In this document: piece after piece, positions 22,919 through 35,706 of the stretch
How the letters are laid out: every line of letters starts with the position of its first letter
How positions within the stretch are numbered: position 1 is the stretch's first letter
From: Undaria pinnatifida
Taxonomy: Eukaryota > Sar > Phaeophyceae > Laminariales > Alariaceae
DNA: 64,000 nucleotides
Reading direction: 5' to 3'
Assembly (NCBI GenBank): GCA_012845835.1
Contig: JABAKD010000025.1
Coordinates: forward strand, 19,646,432 to 19,710,431
The notes under the pieces: model-generated
Told to the model about the DNA's origin: nothing
Databases searched by the model: none
Seen by the model: only the letters and a program-made list of their open reading frames with translations
Made by a program: the position numbers and the translations under genes

Positions 22919-23035
22919 AATATGAACACTGCTATACACTGCTATTATCATGACCAAGTATCCCCATTTTTACCACCGAGCTTGAGCCAATCCACTCGCA
23001 TGAGTCAGTCTGTCCCTGACGGGGGACAAAAGCAA

Positions 23036-23126
23036 CTTAACGCCTTTACAACTGGAAACCCTTTTCAATACCAAAAGTACTTGAATTTAGTATAGAGAGG
23101 GATTTGGGGGCTCTGCAGGGGTTAAG
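23036..23126. repeat. Short foldback repeat, copy 1
   Basis: Starts CTTAACGCCTTTACAA and ends CAGGGGTTAAG, an inverted pair. The middle (TACTTGAATTTAGTATAGAG) also occurs at 45128-45213 and, inverted, at 59826-59901. Confidence 0.55.
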
Positions 23127-23140
23127 GGGATTTTTAGGCG

Positions 23141-23142
<2 letters not shown>

Positions 23143-23220
<78 letters not shown>
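23143..23220. repeat. (CTA)n(CTG)n compound microsatellite
   Basis: About 20 CTA units followed by six CTG units. Confidence 0.95.
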
Positions 23221-23678
23221 TAGCCTCGCATATATCTGGGATCTGGTACATGGTGTACGTACTTACAATTTGCCATTGTTTACCTGAATCTGTACTTGCA
23301 TGTATCTACCTAAGCGTAACGACCACTTATTCATGACACGCCACATCATCACGGAAAAAAAAGGTATTTACACTTGTATGCTCACCTGTATATATATATA
23401 TTCATATATATCTACCTGCTGGGTATAAAAATATTCATGACATGCCATATGGTAGATCTATATGATACCCTGGTATGTGATATGTGTCGTGCCACGTCGT
23501 ACCAGGGTGTTTGTTGCACGAGGGGTACCATCCAGCAGTTCAGATACAAAGCATCACATAGAAGGAAAGCCGTCCAAGGGAATGGGGGCAGGGGGGGCAA
23601 CAGGAGGAATAGAAGGGAGACCGCGGTGGACGAAGGCAGGAAGGAGATGGCAGACAGGGTAGCAAGGTACCAGGCCGA

Positions 23679-24224
23679 CTAGTAGGTACATAGCACTTTT
23701 CGTCTTTTTCTGGGGTATTTTTTTCCCCTTTGTTCCCTCCTTGCGTGTCCAGGTTTTTGGCTCGTGTTCGGATTATCTTATTTTGGTTTTACTTTACTTT
23801 ATTTTATTTCATTTTATTATGTTTCTTTTCCGAGCTTTGGCTCTCCTTTCCGGTTGGGTTGTTTCTTCGATTTCCCCTTCGTTTTGTTTGTTTCATTTTT
23901 TGTTTTATTTTTATCTTTGTTTTTATTTGTTTTCTTATTTTGTTTTTGTTTTTTGTTTTTGTTTTTGTTTTTGTTTTTGTTTATTTCGTATTTCTCTCTT
24001 CCAATGTATTTCTGTTGCTGACGTATGTATGTTGTGCCTGTCGTACCCAGTACTAGGGCATGACATTGCGTTGTCGAATGCATTACGATGCATTATCTCT
24101 GTGTCGTGGCTTGTGACCACAGAGCTGATCTTTCTAGGGTGAAGAATCAGTACGGACACTGGGTGTGCTGGATGTCGACGAGTAGAAGAACGGTTTAATG
24201 TGAAGAACACACACACACACACAC
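23679..24224 (-). repeat. A-rich retroposon-like repeat; inverted twin of 51834-52368
   Basis: The reverse complement is nearly identical to 51834-52368, differing by scattered substitutions and small indels in AAAAAC runs. Its 5' side (minus sense) reads GTTCTTCACATTAAACCG and CGACATCCAGCACACCCAG, shared with the other family members. The body is an A-rich tract with AAAACAAAAAC words. Confidence 0.85.
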
Positions 24225-25512
24225 ATCAGTACGACACTCTTTTGTGTACAAAAGAAAGCACTACGAATTAATAAAACACCCTTTGCTTTATCCCTACTTC
24301 AGGACTTGGAGGGTGAACACGGCGAAAAAAAAAACTTCGGGGCTTTACGAAGACGCAGCAGCTCAGACACAAAAGCATCACACCGTCAGTCGTACGATAC
24401 TCTTTTCTGTACAACAAAAACGTACCAACACCGCCCTACTAGGTACCAGATATGAAAAAATATATACTTCGAAGTATCTCCCTATTTCAGGACATGGAGG
24501 GTGAAAATGTCGAAACAAACTTCGGGGCTTTGGACGCAAAAACTGACTTGATTCCATGAAAACAGCCCGGGACGTATGGGTAGAGGCTCGTATGCGTGCA
24601 TGCGCCCTTGCAAGGTACAGAGCCGTGCGACGTGCGCGAGAGACGCGTGGAGCACGGCCGTACTCACACCGCCCAACGTCTTCCCATCAATAGGCGGTTG
24701 GTAAAACGAATGGGTAAAACCGCGCTTTTCATTTTGTAGGCCGCTATTCCAGGGTTCCAGCAGGGTAAAACATAATATATCATTTGTAATATGTAATATA
24801 TTAGACTATACAACAAGTCAGGGGAGCACAAAAATATATACCAGGTATATATTACGACACGAGTACCCACGCTCTCACCCAGACAGGGGGGGGGGGTTGC
24901 TACAACCAAGTAAAACCAAGTTCTAGAAAATAAACGTCGTTTTCTCGATTCAAACCGAAAATCACAACGCTCCGTTTTTCTTTTCTTTTAGTCTGCGACC
25001 TTTTTAGAAGTGTGGCTCCGTTGTCTCTTTATGGTGTGCTCCCCTCAACAAGCCAGAATATCAGGTACAGCAACACGCAAGACAACACGAAACACGGGCT
25101 CGAACAATTTTTCCAAGCTAATTTTCTCCACAAGCCGAGAGAGTGCAAACGCCGCGCGATGCACACGTGCGGATGGGAAAGGTCTGGATGAGATATTTCA
25201 AAGCCGCCATCTTCGTCGTGGTGTGCCCGGCGACCGGCGATGAGCGTACGGAGACATCTAGATGAGATATTTCATATTATAAAGAGGCCCACTTTCGCCG
25301 CTTTTCTGGTGCCCACCCAGTTTCGGAAAATATCGTCTCTGAATTTCAAATGTACCATAGGGTGTAGTTATCTCCAGTGAAATAACCAACGATGTTCACA
25401 GGCACGTCCAACCCTTGAAAAACAAAACTGCATCCCCACGTTTCGGGGGGAAAACCACTAAAAAAATAGTGCGGTGCTTAGTTTTAAATATGCGAACGCA
25501 AATGATTTATTA

Positions 25513-25680
25513 TATACCCTGTTGACCCTGATAGCTACACTGTAATTGCAAGGGGAGTTGCCGGACACACAACCCGTAATACGCGCGATCGGAGTATCTC
25601 ACACAGCTTGCAAAGATGACTGACTTTCGACAAAATATTCGATCTCACAGCTGGAGTGTATTTTTATTTTTAAAATTATA
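25513..25680 (+). repeat. 'MSFDK' dispersed repeat, 3' part
   Basis: CCTGTTGACCCTGATAGC, GGGGAGTTGCCGGAC, GCGCGATCGGAGTATC and CTTGCAAAGATGACTGACTTTCG. A 4-bp duplication (GACT) shifts the frame after the ATG. Confidence 0.7.
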
Positions 25681-25690
25681 TCAGCCGACC

Positions 25691-25925
25691 TTTTTTTTTT
25701 TCTCTTCACGCTTCTACTTTCCAGCTTCTGGACAAGCCGTGGTCACAGGTGTCGTCCCTTCTCCCTCCCGGTTCTTCCCTCCAAATGTTATCGCGCATAG
25801 GGTTCAGCAATCCCACTGCTCGTCGATTTTTCATCGAGTGTTGCTAACTCTAACTCACGCTCTCGCGTTTTCCGCAAGTCAATTTGCGCACAAGAAAAAG
25901 TCCCCGCGAATTGATACGAGCATAC
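25691..25925 (-). repeat. SINE-1, 5'-truncated
   Basis: On the minus strand the tRNA-like head is absent. The body from the GGGACTTTTTCTTG block to the CACGGCTTGTCCAGAAGCTG end is present, followed by an A tail (T run at 25691-25701 on plus). Confidence 0.75.
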
Positions 25926-27495
25926 GACGTATTGGCTGTGTGTATGAAAATTACGTGCATGTGGTGCTTTATTTTTCCCCATCCGCCCAAGGATGACGAA
26001 AAAAAAAAAAAGGAAAGGAGAAGGAAGCGTTGTTAAAGTCAGCAACCACAAGGGGGCGGGGGCGGTGCGATTCGGTGCTTGATTGAACCGAAAGTGCCAT
26101 CCAGCTCGGCCCGAGAGGCCCCGGATGGCTACGATATGATACGGCTCTCGTGATGGCTGAACATGGCATCACCAATCGATTGTGGGGACCGAACCCAACC
26201 GACCCGCGCATGGATACAATAATCGCATCAGTAACGACAATTGCATCATCTAGTCCAACAACTACGGTACCGTAACCGACCACCGTACTGCTGCTACTGC
26301 TGCGCTGCTGATGCCGCTGTGCCTACCTACCGTACCGCACGTATAAAATAGCTTTGCTGCTCGTTCTGATCTCTTCTGATTGCTCATCACTTCAATTATC
26401 TGAGTACTCTCCAAGGACTTGATCAATTGGCGGACCTGCAGGGGACACTGTGTCCCCGCCCAATACCCCTACACTTTGCACTGTTCCAAGTTGCATTTTT
26501 CCTTCTTCTTCTCCTTCCCTAGACGTAACTCAGATCGGGGGTCACTGAGCAGGCGCTTCTTGCCCCTCCTCACTACGGTACACGCCTTGGTTTTTATCGC
26601 GAGAAGATTCCAGCCCTTTCTTGCTTCGTCGACTCGCATCGAATAGCGCCTCTGATGTGTTTTGAAGCTCGACGTATAGTATCCATGCATACGATCCTTC
26701 GCTGCGAGTATCCGAAGATCTACTGGCTCCATTGTCGAACATTCGAATTCGAATTTTAGGCATCAACGGCCGCACGCCGAACTGGCTGGCTATCGCGGGT
26801 ACTCAGTATGATACGATAGTTCAAGTAGAAAATATAGTTTAACTCAAGTGCGAGCAGACGGAAAATAAGACCGATCAGAACTATTCAGATTCAGATTCAG
26901 ACGCATAAAATATACCCGTTGCCGCTGTGTGGACGACAGGATGAACTGACGGACCATCCACGGTACACACACACAACACGCACACCACGTCACGTAGCGT
27001 TCGCACACCAACGCGCGACACCTGGCAACTAGTGCGTACATGTACTGGTTTACGGTAAAACAACAAAGTGTCGGTCCCGGGCGGACGACCGCCAATACTT
27101 CAACGTACTACTGATAATGTACAGTTGTAGGGAGTTCCCGATTAAAGAGGCCGACACAGTCGTCTGGTGAAACCGTTGAAAGGCGAAAGCGCGACGACCG
27201 GACAAACGGAGCGTCAGGGACGCGCGTCCGCGGCACGAAGCAGAAGCGCTTCGTTCAAATCTGATGTTGAAATAAATTCGCGCAAGCAAGGCCTGAAAAC
27301 GCCGTGTAATGAGTACACCAAATCGGTACCCTACTACTGCCTTAGTAAACTATCAATTAATGTGAGGTTACTCGTGCATCAAAGTGTTCATACAATTATT
27401 GGTCTGCTAATTGGTTATGCATGATAGGTATGATGTAATACAATTACGATGTCATCATATATTAGGTTCTGCTGTATCAAACTTACTAAAGACGG
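25926..27495. other. Intronic unassigned DNA
   Basis: No recognisable gene or known repeat family; a CACACACAACACGCACACCAC stretch lies near 26965. Confidence 0.4.
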
Positions 27496-27497
27496 GC

Positions 27498-27580
27498 GAT
27501 CGATGTAGTACGCAGCTTGCAAAGACAAGTACCGACCCTAAATTCGTCGAACTCACAGCCGACGTCGTTAAAATACTTTC
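27498..27580 (+). repeat. Degenerate 'MSFDK' repeat fragment
   Basis: Retains CGCAGCTTGCAAAGACAAGT, then ATTCGTCGAACTCACAGC. Confidence 0.4.
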
Positions 27581-29694
27581 ATAAAAATACACAGCGCAGT
27601 TAGTAGGCCGAGACGGCAGTCAGTCAGTAGGCCGTGACGGCCGCACGAGTACACACGTACCGTCCGTGTTTGTGCTTTTAGTCCACCATCTTTCGGATGA
27701 AGGCCCGAGCCGATTTCCTTTGGAACAAGCGGGGACACACAACGAAAATGGTGTTGGAAACATCTTTCCGTACAAGATATCGTGGAGATCTTTCGGTAAT
27801 TGATCTCGTAGAGGTACCTCAGTACAAGATCTCGTTGAGTCGATACCTTTCAAAAATCCGCCAACACCTTTGCATGCAAGATCTCGTTGGCATATATATT
27901 GCCTTTCCAAGCAAGATCTCACCAGAGAGACCTTCCGTACAACATCGTAGACATCGTACAAAATACCGTTGAGATATTTTCCATGTGAGTTAACCGTAGA
28001 GATTTTTCCATAGACGCATCACTCATCGTTTGCACTCTACCCATTGCCGAGAAAACCTAGATTGGAAACTCATCCCCAGGGATGTGCCATCTTGCGCGAA
28101 ACTTGTACGGCATACTGTATCCAATAGGGCTACGAGTTGGCTGGACTTAACGGCTAGGTATTAGTCGGGTGGCAGAGTACAAGCCAACCAACTGGCTTCG
28201 AGGGGGTGGACCGTTGTGGGTGATACTCTTTCTTTTTGTCCCAGCTATCACTTTAAACTCTCCAGCTCAACTCGGAAAAGAGGTGTTACCCTAAGCGACC
28301 TTCTGGACAAGCCGTGCTCTCAATTTATATCGCACACAGGTCCCACGTTTCAGCTTTTTACGCTCATCGACTTGACGTGAGTAATATCAACAACAACGGC
28401 AATCAACAGGGCCGCCTGCGAGCCCGCTAACAGCAACAACAACAGCGGAAATCAACAAGGCTGCCTGCGAGCCGGCTGGACTTCACAGTCGGGGGCCAGG
28501 TTTACTTTTGAGAAAAAAATGAACAGGTAAACTTCATCTGTGAGATCGAAAGTTGGGTGGCAAGAGAAAAAACAAAAGGCAACAACCTGACTTGACGAGG
28601 AGTCTTCAACCAAAAAAAAAACACCGCACGTCGAGCCACAAACACGCTACGATGATGTATACCATGGCACCAGGTATATGATACCAGTTACCTGGTACGG
28701 TATAAATTACAGCAGTATTAACCTGCTGGGCTTTTGGGACTCGAGAGGGAAGAGCGTGCAATGTTCTCACCTCAAGTATTAAATCACGAATACAGCAGCG
28801 TCGGTCATACCAATCAAGTCGGGGGCTGCTGTGGCCGAGGGTACCATGGATGGAGTCGAACGCAAGGAGTTGCACAACAAGCGAGTAGCATGCTCGCTGC
28901 GCTCACGCCATACGTAGAGGACCAATTTTTTCAAGTACTGTCGCAAGATCTGGATCCCACGTGGGTTACAACTTGCAACCCCTTAAGGAGTTCGTGGAGA
29001 CGACGGTTCAAGTCAATGATTACAGTACACCTGCTATGGCACACTACGCAGCAACGGCGGCAGGTGGGGCAGAGGGTAGGTGTGCCCGAAGCGCCACGCA
29101 AGCCGACCTCCGACGTACGACATGTGCGCAGGCAGCATGACGATACTTCTAGCCCGCAACTTCTACATATATAATAAAACCTCGTCGTTTTTTTTTGTCG
29201 CTCTAACTGGCTCTCTCAAGAGGAAACATCAGTGTAGCACACAGTACCAACGCTTTTAGGACTTGAGAGGCCACAAAGGACAAAAAATACCACCACTACA
29301 GCGTATTCGGCCACACGCAGCAACCCGACACCGCTAGAATAGGCGATGACATACCAATAGTAGTACACCAGCTCGAGAACCACGCATCCAGAAGTTACGC
29401 TACACGCCCGCCGCACGATACTAAGACAGACTGCATGGCGGAGATAGCGGCAAACCCTACAAGCAGCAACACTAGCACCCTACGAGTACCAGGTAGCGCG
29501 TGATACGCGTGAAAAGACACCCATACCCTCGGACTAAATTCCACGATGACTTTTCTCGACAACGCCAAGAACGCACATGCCGAGCTATGTATGTGTCTGG
29601 ATAAGCAGCCTCGACGAGTTTTTCCCGAAGGTCGCCATTTTCGATGCACTTACCCCCTCGCTTTACTAAAAATTAAACAACACGCTACTCGTAC
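27581..29694. other. Intronic unassigned DNA with irregular repeats
   Basis: Irregular CAAGATCTCGTTG-type words recur at 27770-27990. A duplicated block of about 50 bp (CAACAACGGCAATCAACAGG / CAACAGCGGAAATCAACAAG, then CTGCGAGCC) lies at 28386-28480. A 146-codon plus-strand frame at 28734-29174 has no recognisable domain. Confidence 0.4.
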
Positions 29695-29856
29695 CAGCTG
29701 TGACATCGAGGATTTTGTCAAAACTCACATTTTCGCAAGCTGTGTAATTCTCCGATGATCGCGCGTGTTACGTAAAGGGTGTGTATGTCCTCATGAAGGA
29801 TACAGTTCGGCGACTCCCGTTAGTGTGCTAGCTAGTACCAGGTCAACAGGGCGGTA
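29695..29856 (-). repeat. 'MSFDK' dispersed repeat, 3' part
   Basis: The reverse complement retains GCTTGCGAAAATG, ATCGGAGAATTACACAG and CGGGAGTCGCCG, but is diverged. Confidence 0.6.
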
Positions 29857-31790
29857 AAAAAACGATAGGTCTTCAAGCACTATGCAAACGGAAACCTTTA
29901 ATTTTCCACAAAACCAGCTAGGAAAATCATCCCAGAGGGTGTGTTATCTTGTGTGCTGTACGGTATATAGACGGTTGGTAGAACCACACATGCTTCGGTT
30001 GTTGGACCCAGGAGACCGTCCTCAAGATGAGCATTATTAGTCTAGACTAAGCACCGTAAAAAGTAATCGGTAATAACACGTGGATAAATCTGACTACCTC
30101 AACTCTCTGGTGTACTACTGAGTATGACAACTACACCAAGCGTACCATACAAATAACTATATATCACATGGACCTAATAGCACCACACAGCAGGTGCCTT
30201 GTCATATTACACCAGGTATACTGTATGCAACGTACACACTGGTTCTGGTATTATGTACAGTTGCACCGACCACATACTCAAGCTAAATAGAGCAGCGACG
30301 GCCGCGGCAGGCAGTACATCATTAGTGTAGCATATTGCTTATGTAGCCGACCGGGGGCTTTTCGGATTTCGTTGTCGGTCCTATGGTACATAGTACACTG
30401 GATTAATACCAATATAAGCCGCAAGCTGAAATAATCGTAATAATTCTTCAAGGACACACATCATTGTAGCAGTTTGCGGCGAAATAGGAAACATCTGGTA
30501 TCATTATAGCACATGCGAAGCTGGGTACTCCCAAGAACTACCAGGCACGAAAACCGAAACAGGGGGGAACGGGGGACAATCGGAGTAGCGGTGATATCAT
30601 AGAAAGACGGGGCTTGGAGGCAGAAGCGCGCGCGCAGGCCAGGACGCGGGGCTTCTGCGTCGTGCGGAAGTACTAAGGCGATAGGAGCAAGTAGCAGCAG
30701 CAGCAGCAGCAGCAGCAGCAGATAGCGGTAGATATCGTATTGTGGATGGGAGAGAAAAAGAAACGAAAACCGTCCGCAAAATTGGAGCGCAGTCGTCACA
30801 TGCTGCATCGCCCAACCCTAGCGGCAGAGATGACGAAGAAGCTGCCGCAGAATTTCGGCATTGCACATTTACCATGTACCTACGTGTACGGGGGTTGCGT
30901 CTGAGAATTCAAGGCAAGTAAATCTCGGCCCGCCGGTAGGTTTCCTTACAGACCAGTTGTAACTATATCCGGTTGCCCGAAATATATAAATACAACAAAC
31001 CCGGACGACTCGCATTTGCTGCGCACGCAAGGCATCTGCCGCGCACACTTGAAATCACACATGCCTGGTGCTTCGCGACTATGATGCTGCATATGGCATG
31101 ATTGCTGTACCGCACGGAACACGTGTAGCAAGAGCAGTTGCCAGCAAAACCAGCAACCACCCCGCACCACAACAGCAGTAAAAGTAGCAGCACGAAAGTA
31201 CTGGTATGTTTCACATGCGGATACGTTCGTAGCGCGGTTGTGTTTGTTATGGTACGTGGACAATATCTCGGGGAGAGATACGGTTGAGCCAAAACAACGA
31301 GCCAAAATCCTCGGACAAGCAGCGCGCAGACAATGCGACATCCTAACGTTTCTTTGCTGGTGGTGGGTGATGGTGGTGCCGCCGCTGAACCAACGCACGC
31401 GTCGGATGACGGCGAGAAAAAAGTCTACGAAGGTACGGTAGGAAATGCCTGTACCAGGCACATCTTGATCATACCCGGTACACAAAAACAAAAAAATCAA
31501 CAGAATCCTTTGGAAACGTCAGAGGGAAAAAACAAAAAAATGAAAACGCCTTGGGTCAGCCAGGCAGCAGTAGCATTGGCCACATGAACAACCGGGGCAG
31601 CTTGGGTAGGGTTTCGCAGATGACCAGCCAAACTTCGACGCAAGGGGTCGCAACGACACGCGCGCGGAATGATCACATTTTACACACCATCAAATACCTG
31701 CATACAGCGTGCTAATGCTGAAGACGGTTGGCAGTTGGTGGGAAGACTACGCTAGCTCATTTTGTTTTTCCTACAAGACTTAGTGCATAA
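29857..31790. other. Intronic unassigned DNA with a (CAG)n tract
   Basis: A (CAG)10 tract lies near 30693-30721. A TCATCCCAGAGGGTGTG block near 29927 is weakly repeated at 28075 and 34055, suggesting an old dispersed repeat. Confidence 0.4.
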
Positions 31791-31859
31791 TCTGGGGCTA
31801 TCAGGGGCCAGCCTTCCAAAGTATTTTGTATTGTAGTTTAGTCTATACTTCGAAGTACA

Positions 31860-32090
31860 TACGTTGGTCCTGGAGTTCGAATCCCACGTGGGTCGGACTC
31901 GTGAGTTTATTTGCCAAAATAAAAAAATCAAAGGAACCAACTGCTGAGATCGCCTGGGTAGCGCGTGGGTAGGCGCAATTCGATGCGAGTCGACCAGGGA
32001 AGATGGAGCCAAGCTGAAGTCTTCTCGCGATAAAAATGAAGACACGTACCGCAGTGAAGGGAGAAGGAGAAAGAAAAAGTGAGAAAATAA
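31860..32090 (+). repeat. SINE-2 copy
   Basis: Has a B-box-like GGAGTTCGAATCCCACGTGG, the family block TTCGATGCGAGTCGAC and the central CTCGCGATAAAAATGAAG domain. The A-box half of the head is not clear. The end is A/G-rich. Confidence 0.6.
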
Positions 32091-32193
32091 TACATATAGG
32101 ATGGGCAACAGTAAAAGAAAGAAAATACCCGGTTCTTGTTATATACATAGTCTATATATTTCAAATACATAGACAGCAGTGTTTCTTTTCAAT

Positions 32194-32540
32194 TTCGGTT
32201 TTCCCCTCACCGGTTGTACGACTTACAACATACACTTGATCAACTGATGCATTTCCTTCCACAGCCGTCAGAGTTTGTCCCCCTCAAAAACGGCTTTTAT
32301 AGTTCCCGCGCACAGATTGGTCAACACCACGCTGTTCACCCTGGTACAAGCTACACCGCTGTAGTTCCAAGGGGAGTCGCCGACCTATATCCTTAATGAG
32401 TACATATATAAATATACTGAGGACATACACCCAGTAATACGCGCGATCGGAGTATCACACACAGCTGCAAACATGAGTTTCGACAAAATCTTAATATTCG
32501 ATCTCACCACTGGAGTGCATTTAATTTTTGATAATATAAC
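32194..32540 (+). repeat. 'MSFDK' dispersed repeat, near-complete unit
   Basis: From CCCCTCACCGGTTGTACGAC through GATGCATTTCCTTCCACAGC, CGCGCACAG, AAGGGGAGTCGCCGACC and GCGCGATCGGAGTATCAC to ATGAGTTTCGACAAAATC. A small insertion (TTAATA) lies after the ATG segment. Confidence 0.8.
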
Positions 32541-32547
32541 TGGAAGT

Positions 32548-32748
32548 ATTACATCATCCTGTTGACCCTGGTACAAGCTTAAAGCTGCTGTAGTTCCGAG
32601 GGGAGTCGCCGACCTACATTCTTGATAGGAATACACATCCTTTACGTAATACGCGCGATCGGAGTATCACACAGCGTGCAAAAATGAGTTTCGACGAAAT
32701 GTTTCATCTCACAGCTGGAGTGTATTTTAATGTTTTACAATGTATACC
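32548..32748 (+). repeat. 'MSFDK' dispersed repeat, adjacent partial unit
   Basis: A second unit directly follows the previous one: CATCCTGTTGACCCTGG, GAGGGGAGTCGCCGACC, GCGCGATCGGAGTATC and ATGAGTTTCGACGAAATG. Confidence 0.8.
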
Positions 32749-35259
32749 AGGTACCTACATATCGCCTATTAACCCTTGCGGTGCCCATGCAAGCGACAGA
32801 AACGACTCAGAAGTGCGGTCCCATCATGTCTGCGCGGAAAGCATACGATACTGCATGCTACTTGCAAGTATCATACCTACGCGCGTGTCTTCATATCTTC
32901 CATCTACGGGTACTAGCGTTGGAGTCTGGCATAGTTCACAGCTAGTTACTAATAGGGTAGGGATGGTGCTGCATGATAATTGTCAGTTTTTCCCTCCCAA
33001 GTACTAAAAAAGCCAAGAGCCAACTCATCACCCCGAAGGTGCTCTGAATCTGCTGCAACAACTATATTTTGCCCTCTGGTATGAATGTATGATACATGAC
33101 ATGGCGATGGTATCACCAAAGCAGGTATCGGTATCATACGCTCCAGGTTTACAGCATACCTATTACGAGTGCACCAGTTGACAAACAGCTCGTTAACCCT
33201 TTTCGAACTGCCAAAAACGTGTCCCACACAAATTCCAAGCAATTTGCACCCAAAAACATGGGTGCGGTTCTAAAACGGTCAAGCTGAAATCCGGTACCGT
33301 TGGACACTTGCACGAGAGTAGTGTCATGGATAATTTTGGCATGGTAAAACCTCTCGGGACATAGGTAGGAGGACGGCTGCGCAACGTAAGACTAAATTAA
33401 ATGAACATAACGCGAGCTCACGAACCGCCGACATGCGTAAGAAAAACTACTTCGTACACACGGTACAAAATATCCCATATTTGGTACCTGGTATATCATA
33501 GGGTGATACATAGTTCTGACGTATTTCGTATACCCTCGGGTATTTAGTAAATGTAACATATCATCTACTGGATTGAATCAGCAGCGCCAAAATATGGCAC
33601 TATCCTTGTACAAAATGCGCTCGTCATTTTTTCGTCTCTTTTCACGTCTTGACCCCTCCAGAATCTGGATGGAAAACAGAGACGAAAAAAGAAAGTGACA
33701 ATGTGACTAACCAGTACAGAGTGGTCCAGCCGAAGCAGAGCGCGAGTGGATGGATAGAGGGTGCGCCAATAGCGCAACGTTAAGAGCTACCAGATATACG
33801 ACAAGCGTGAAAAACATGCTGATACCTGTACTACGGCACGCTCCTCGTCCTAAACGGTTCGAAAGACCGCACCCGGTAGTATCTTTCACCAAGCAAGCTA
33901 AAATATCCCCTCAGACGAATTTCCACACTGGTACTCTCGACAACGCCGAGCGACACGTCAACTGATGGGGAAATCTCAAACGAGACATTTCCACGGCCAC
34001 CGTTGAGTTGTATGCTCTCCTCTTGTTTTCGAAAAAATCGGATCGGAAATTCCTCCCAGAGGGTGTCTCGTTTTTGCGTGAAAAGTTAAATCTTCGGTCC
34101 GGAATATGTCGAAGGAGGTTCTCCGGCGTGATTCCACGTCGACCTTTTTTATGTTGACCTCGTGTAGGTGTGAAGATCTGCCAGTAGGACCAGGCCAGTA
34201 TCAGAAAAATTACGAAATTACTTCGTGACTCGTTCCTGCCTCACCGACTGCACCCACTGCCTCCAAAACAAACTAGGTTCCACGTACATATCTCACGTAC
34301 AGCAAAAAATCCCCCCGAGCATTGCTCCTACCGTACCAGTACGAAATACTGCCGTTACATCAAGCGCCTCGGAAGCGCGTGTAGCAGTAGGTAAGTACCG
34401 CCATGCTTCCTCCGCGCGTGAGGTACAGTTCGTTGCCTCGCATTTCAAACACACCGCCTGTGATACCCCTGCGGCTGGGCAGTGGGGAAGTTTGTGCGGC
34501 CGACGCCGTAATCCTCATCTTTTTGTTCAATTTCGATTAGAAATCCCTCCGAAGCATCCATGGAAATGTTTACACGTAAGCCCTCCATTTACCGGTGAGA
34601 GCGCGGTCGTATCGGTCGTGTCGATATGTTAACATCGAAAATACTCTCAAGTACGCACGCACGCACGCACGCACAGCAAGCAGTGGAGCAGTTGTACAAT
34701 AATGGCAACATCTTCGCAGCCCTGTGAGAGACAGGAAAGCCAACAAAAAACTTGTCGTTTCGTGACTTTCACGAGTCCACACGGAGGGAATAATAAAACA
34801 AGACGTTTTCAGCCGCAAGCTAATGAGTCGTTGACATGTGCTCCTGTGAAATTAAATTCCCTGCGCAACGTGATCACGGAGCGAAACCGCCCTTGACAAA
34901 TCATCCTGCTAATCTAATCCTCTCGCACAACGATAGTACCGAGGGGAGTCACCGACCAAACATTTCCTCGACAAGGAACGTGGAGCGCGAAGGGTCGACT
35001 TCTATCCTGGAGCATGGTAAGCTGAGTGCTTTGAATATCAACTCATCAATCGGTTGAGCGCAAACCTGAAGTATCCATTAGAATCTTGAAAAGTCCAACG
35101 ATAACGTTCGAGAGAAGGGAATCAATCGGCTGGCGGTCCAGAGCTATGCATGCGCTCAGGTCACAACAATACCTTTTTTTTCTTTTTTAATTGTATATCG
35201 TAGACCCCCGTACAATTTCTTTTTTCTTTATTTGTATATCGTAGACCCCTATACGACAC
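32749..35259. other. Intronic unassigned DNA
   Basis: Holds a (CGCA)n tract at about 34655-34674 and a small 'MSFDK' fragment at 34930-34975 (CCGAGGGGAGTCACCGACC). No recognisable gene. Confidence 0.4.
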
Positions 35260-35586
35260 TTTTTTTTTGTTTTTCGTGCACACTTATACTTTCCAGCTTG
35301 TGGACAAGCCGTGGTCACAGGACACAGGACCTAGGTGTCGTTCCTTTCCCCCCCCCGGTTCTTGCCTTCAATTTTTATCGCGCGTATGGTTCTGCGATCC
35401 CACTACTCGTCGATATTTCATCGAGTGTTGTTGCCAACTCACGCTCTCGCGCTTTCCGCAAGTCAACTTGTGCACAAGAAAAAGTCCCCACGAATTTATA
35501 CGAGTATGCAATCAGGGAGGCTCGAACTCACGAAACTGACGTGTACCAGGCTTGAGGATAACCTGATACGCCACCGGGACGACCGG
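35260..35586 (-). repeat. SINE-1, near full length with tRNA-like head
   Basis: On the minus strand it begins CCGGTCGTCCCGGTGGCGTA, with A-box-like TGGCGTATCAGG and B-box-like GAGTTCGAGCC. It continues through the common body to the GGCTTGTCCACAAGCTGG block and ends in an A tail (plus-strand T run from 35260). Confidence 0.85.
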
Positions 35587-35597
35587 TCTATATAGGT

Positions 35598-35706
35598 CCA
35601 GAACCCAAAACGCCGCTGAACAGAGGAGACTCCCAGAAATTCTCCAATGCGTCCAAAACGCCGTTGAACAAAGGAGACTCCCAGAAATTCCCCCGATGTG
35701 TCCGAA
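35598..35706. repeat. About 54-bp tandem duplication
   Basis: AAACGCCGCTGAACAGAGG and AAACGCCGTTGAACAAAGG head two copies that share GAGACTCCCAGAAATTC. Confidence 0.8.

Noticed and set aside
23730-24142. Phe-rich 'membrane protein' frames (and mirror at 51912-52387)
   Set aside because: They are translations of the T/A-rich body of a repeat, open in several frames at once, and present at both copies.
28734-29174. 146-codon plus-strand frame inside the bactofilin intron
   Set aside because: No recognisable domain, no repeat of it elsewhere in the window, and a length plausible by chance in a 64-kb window.
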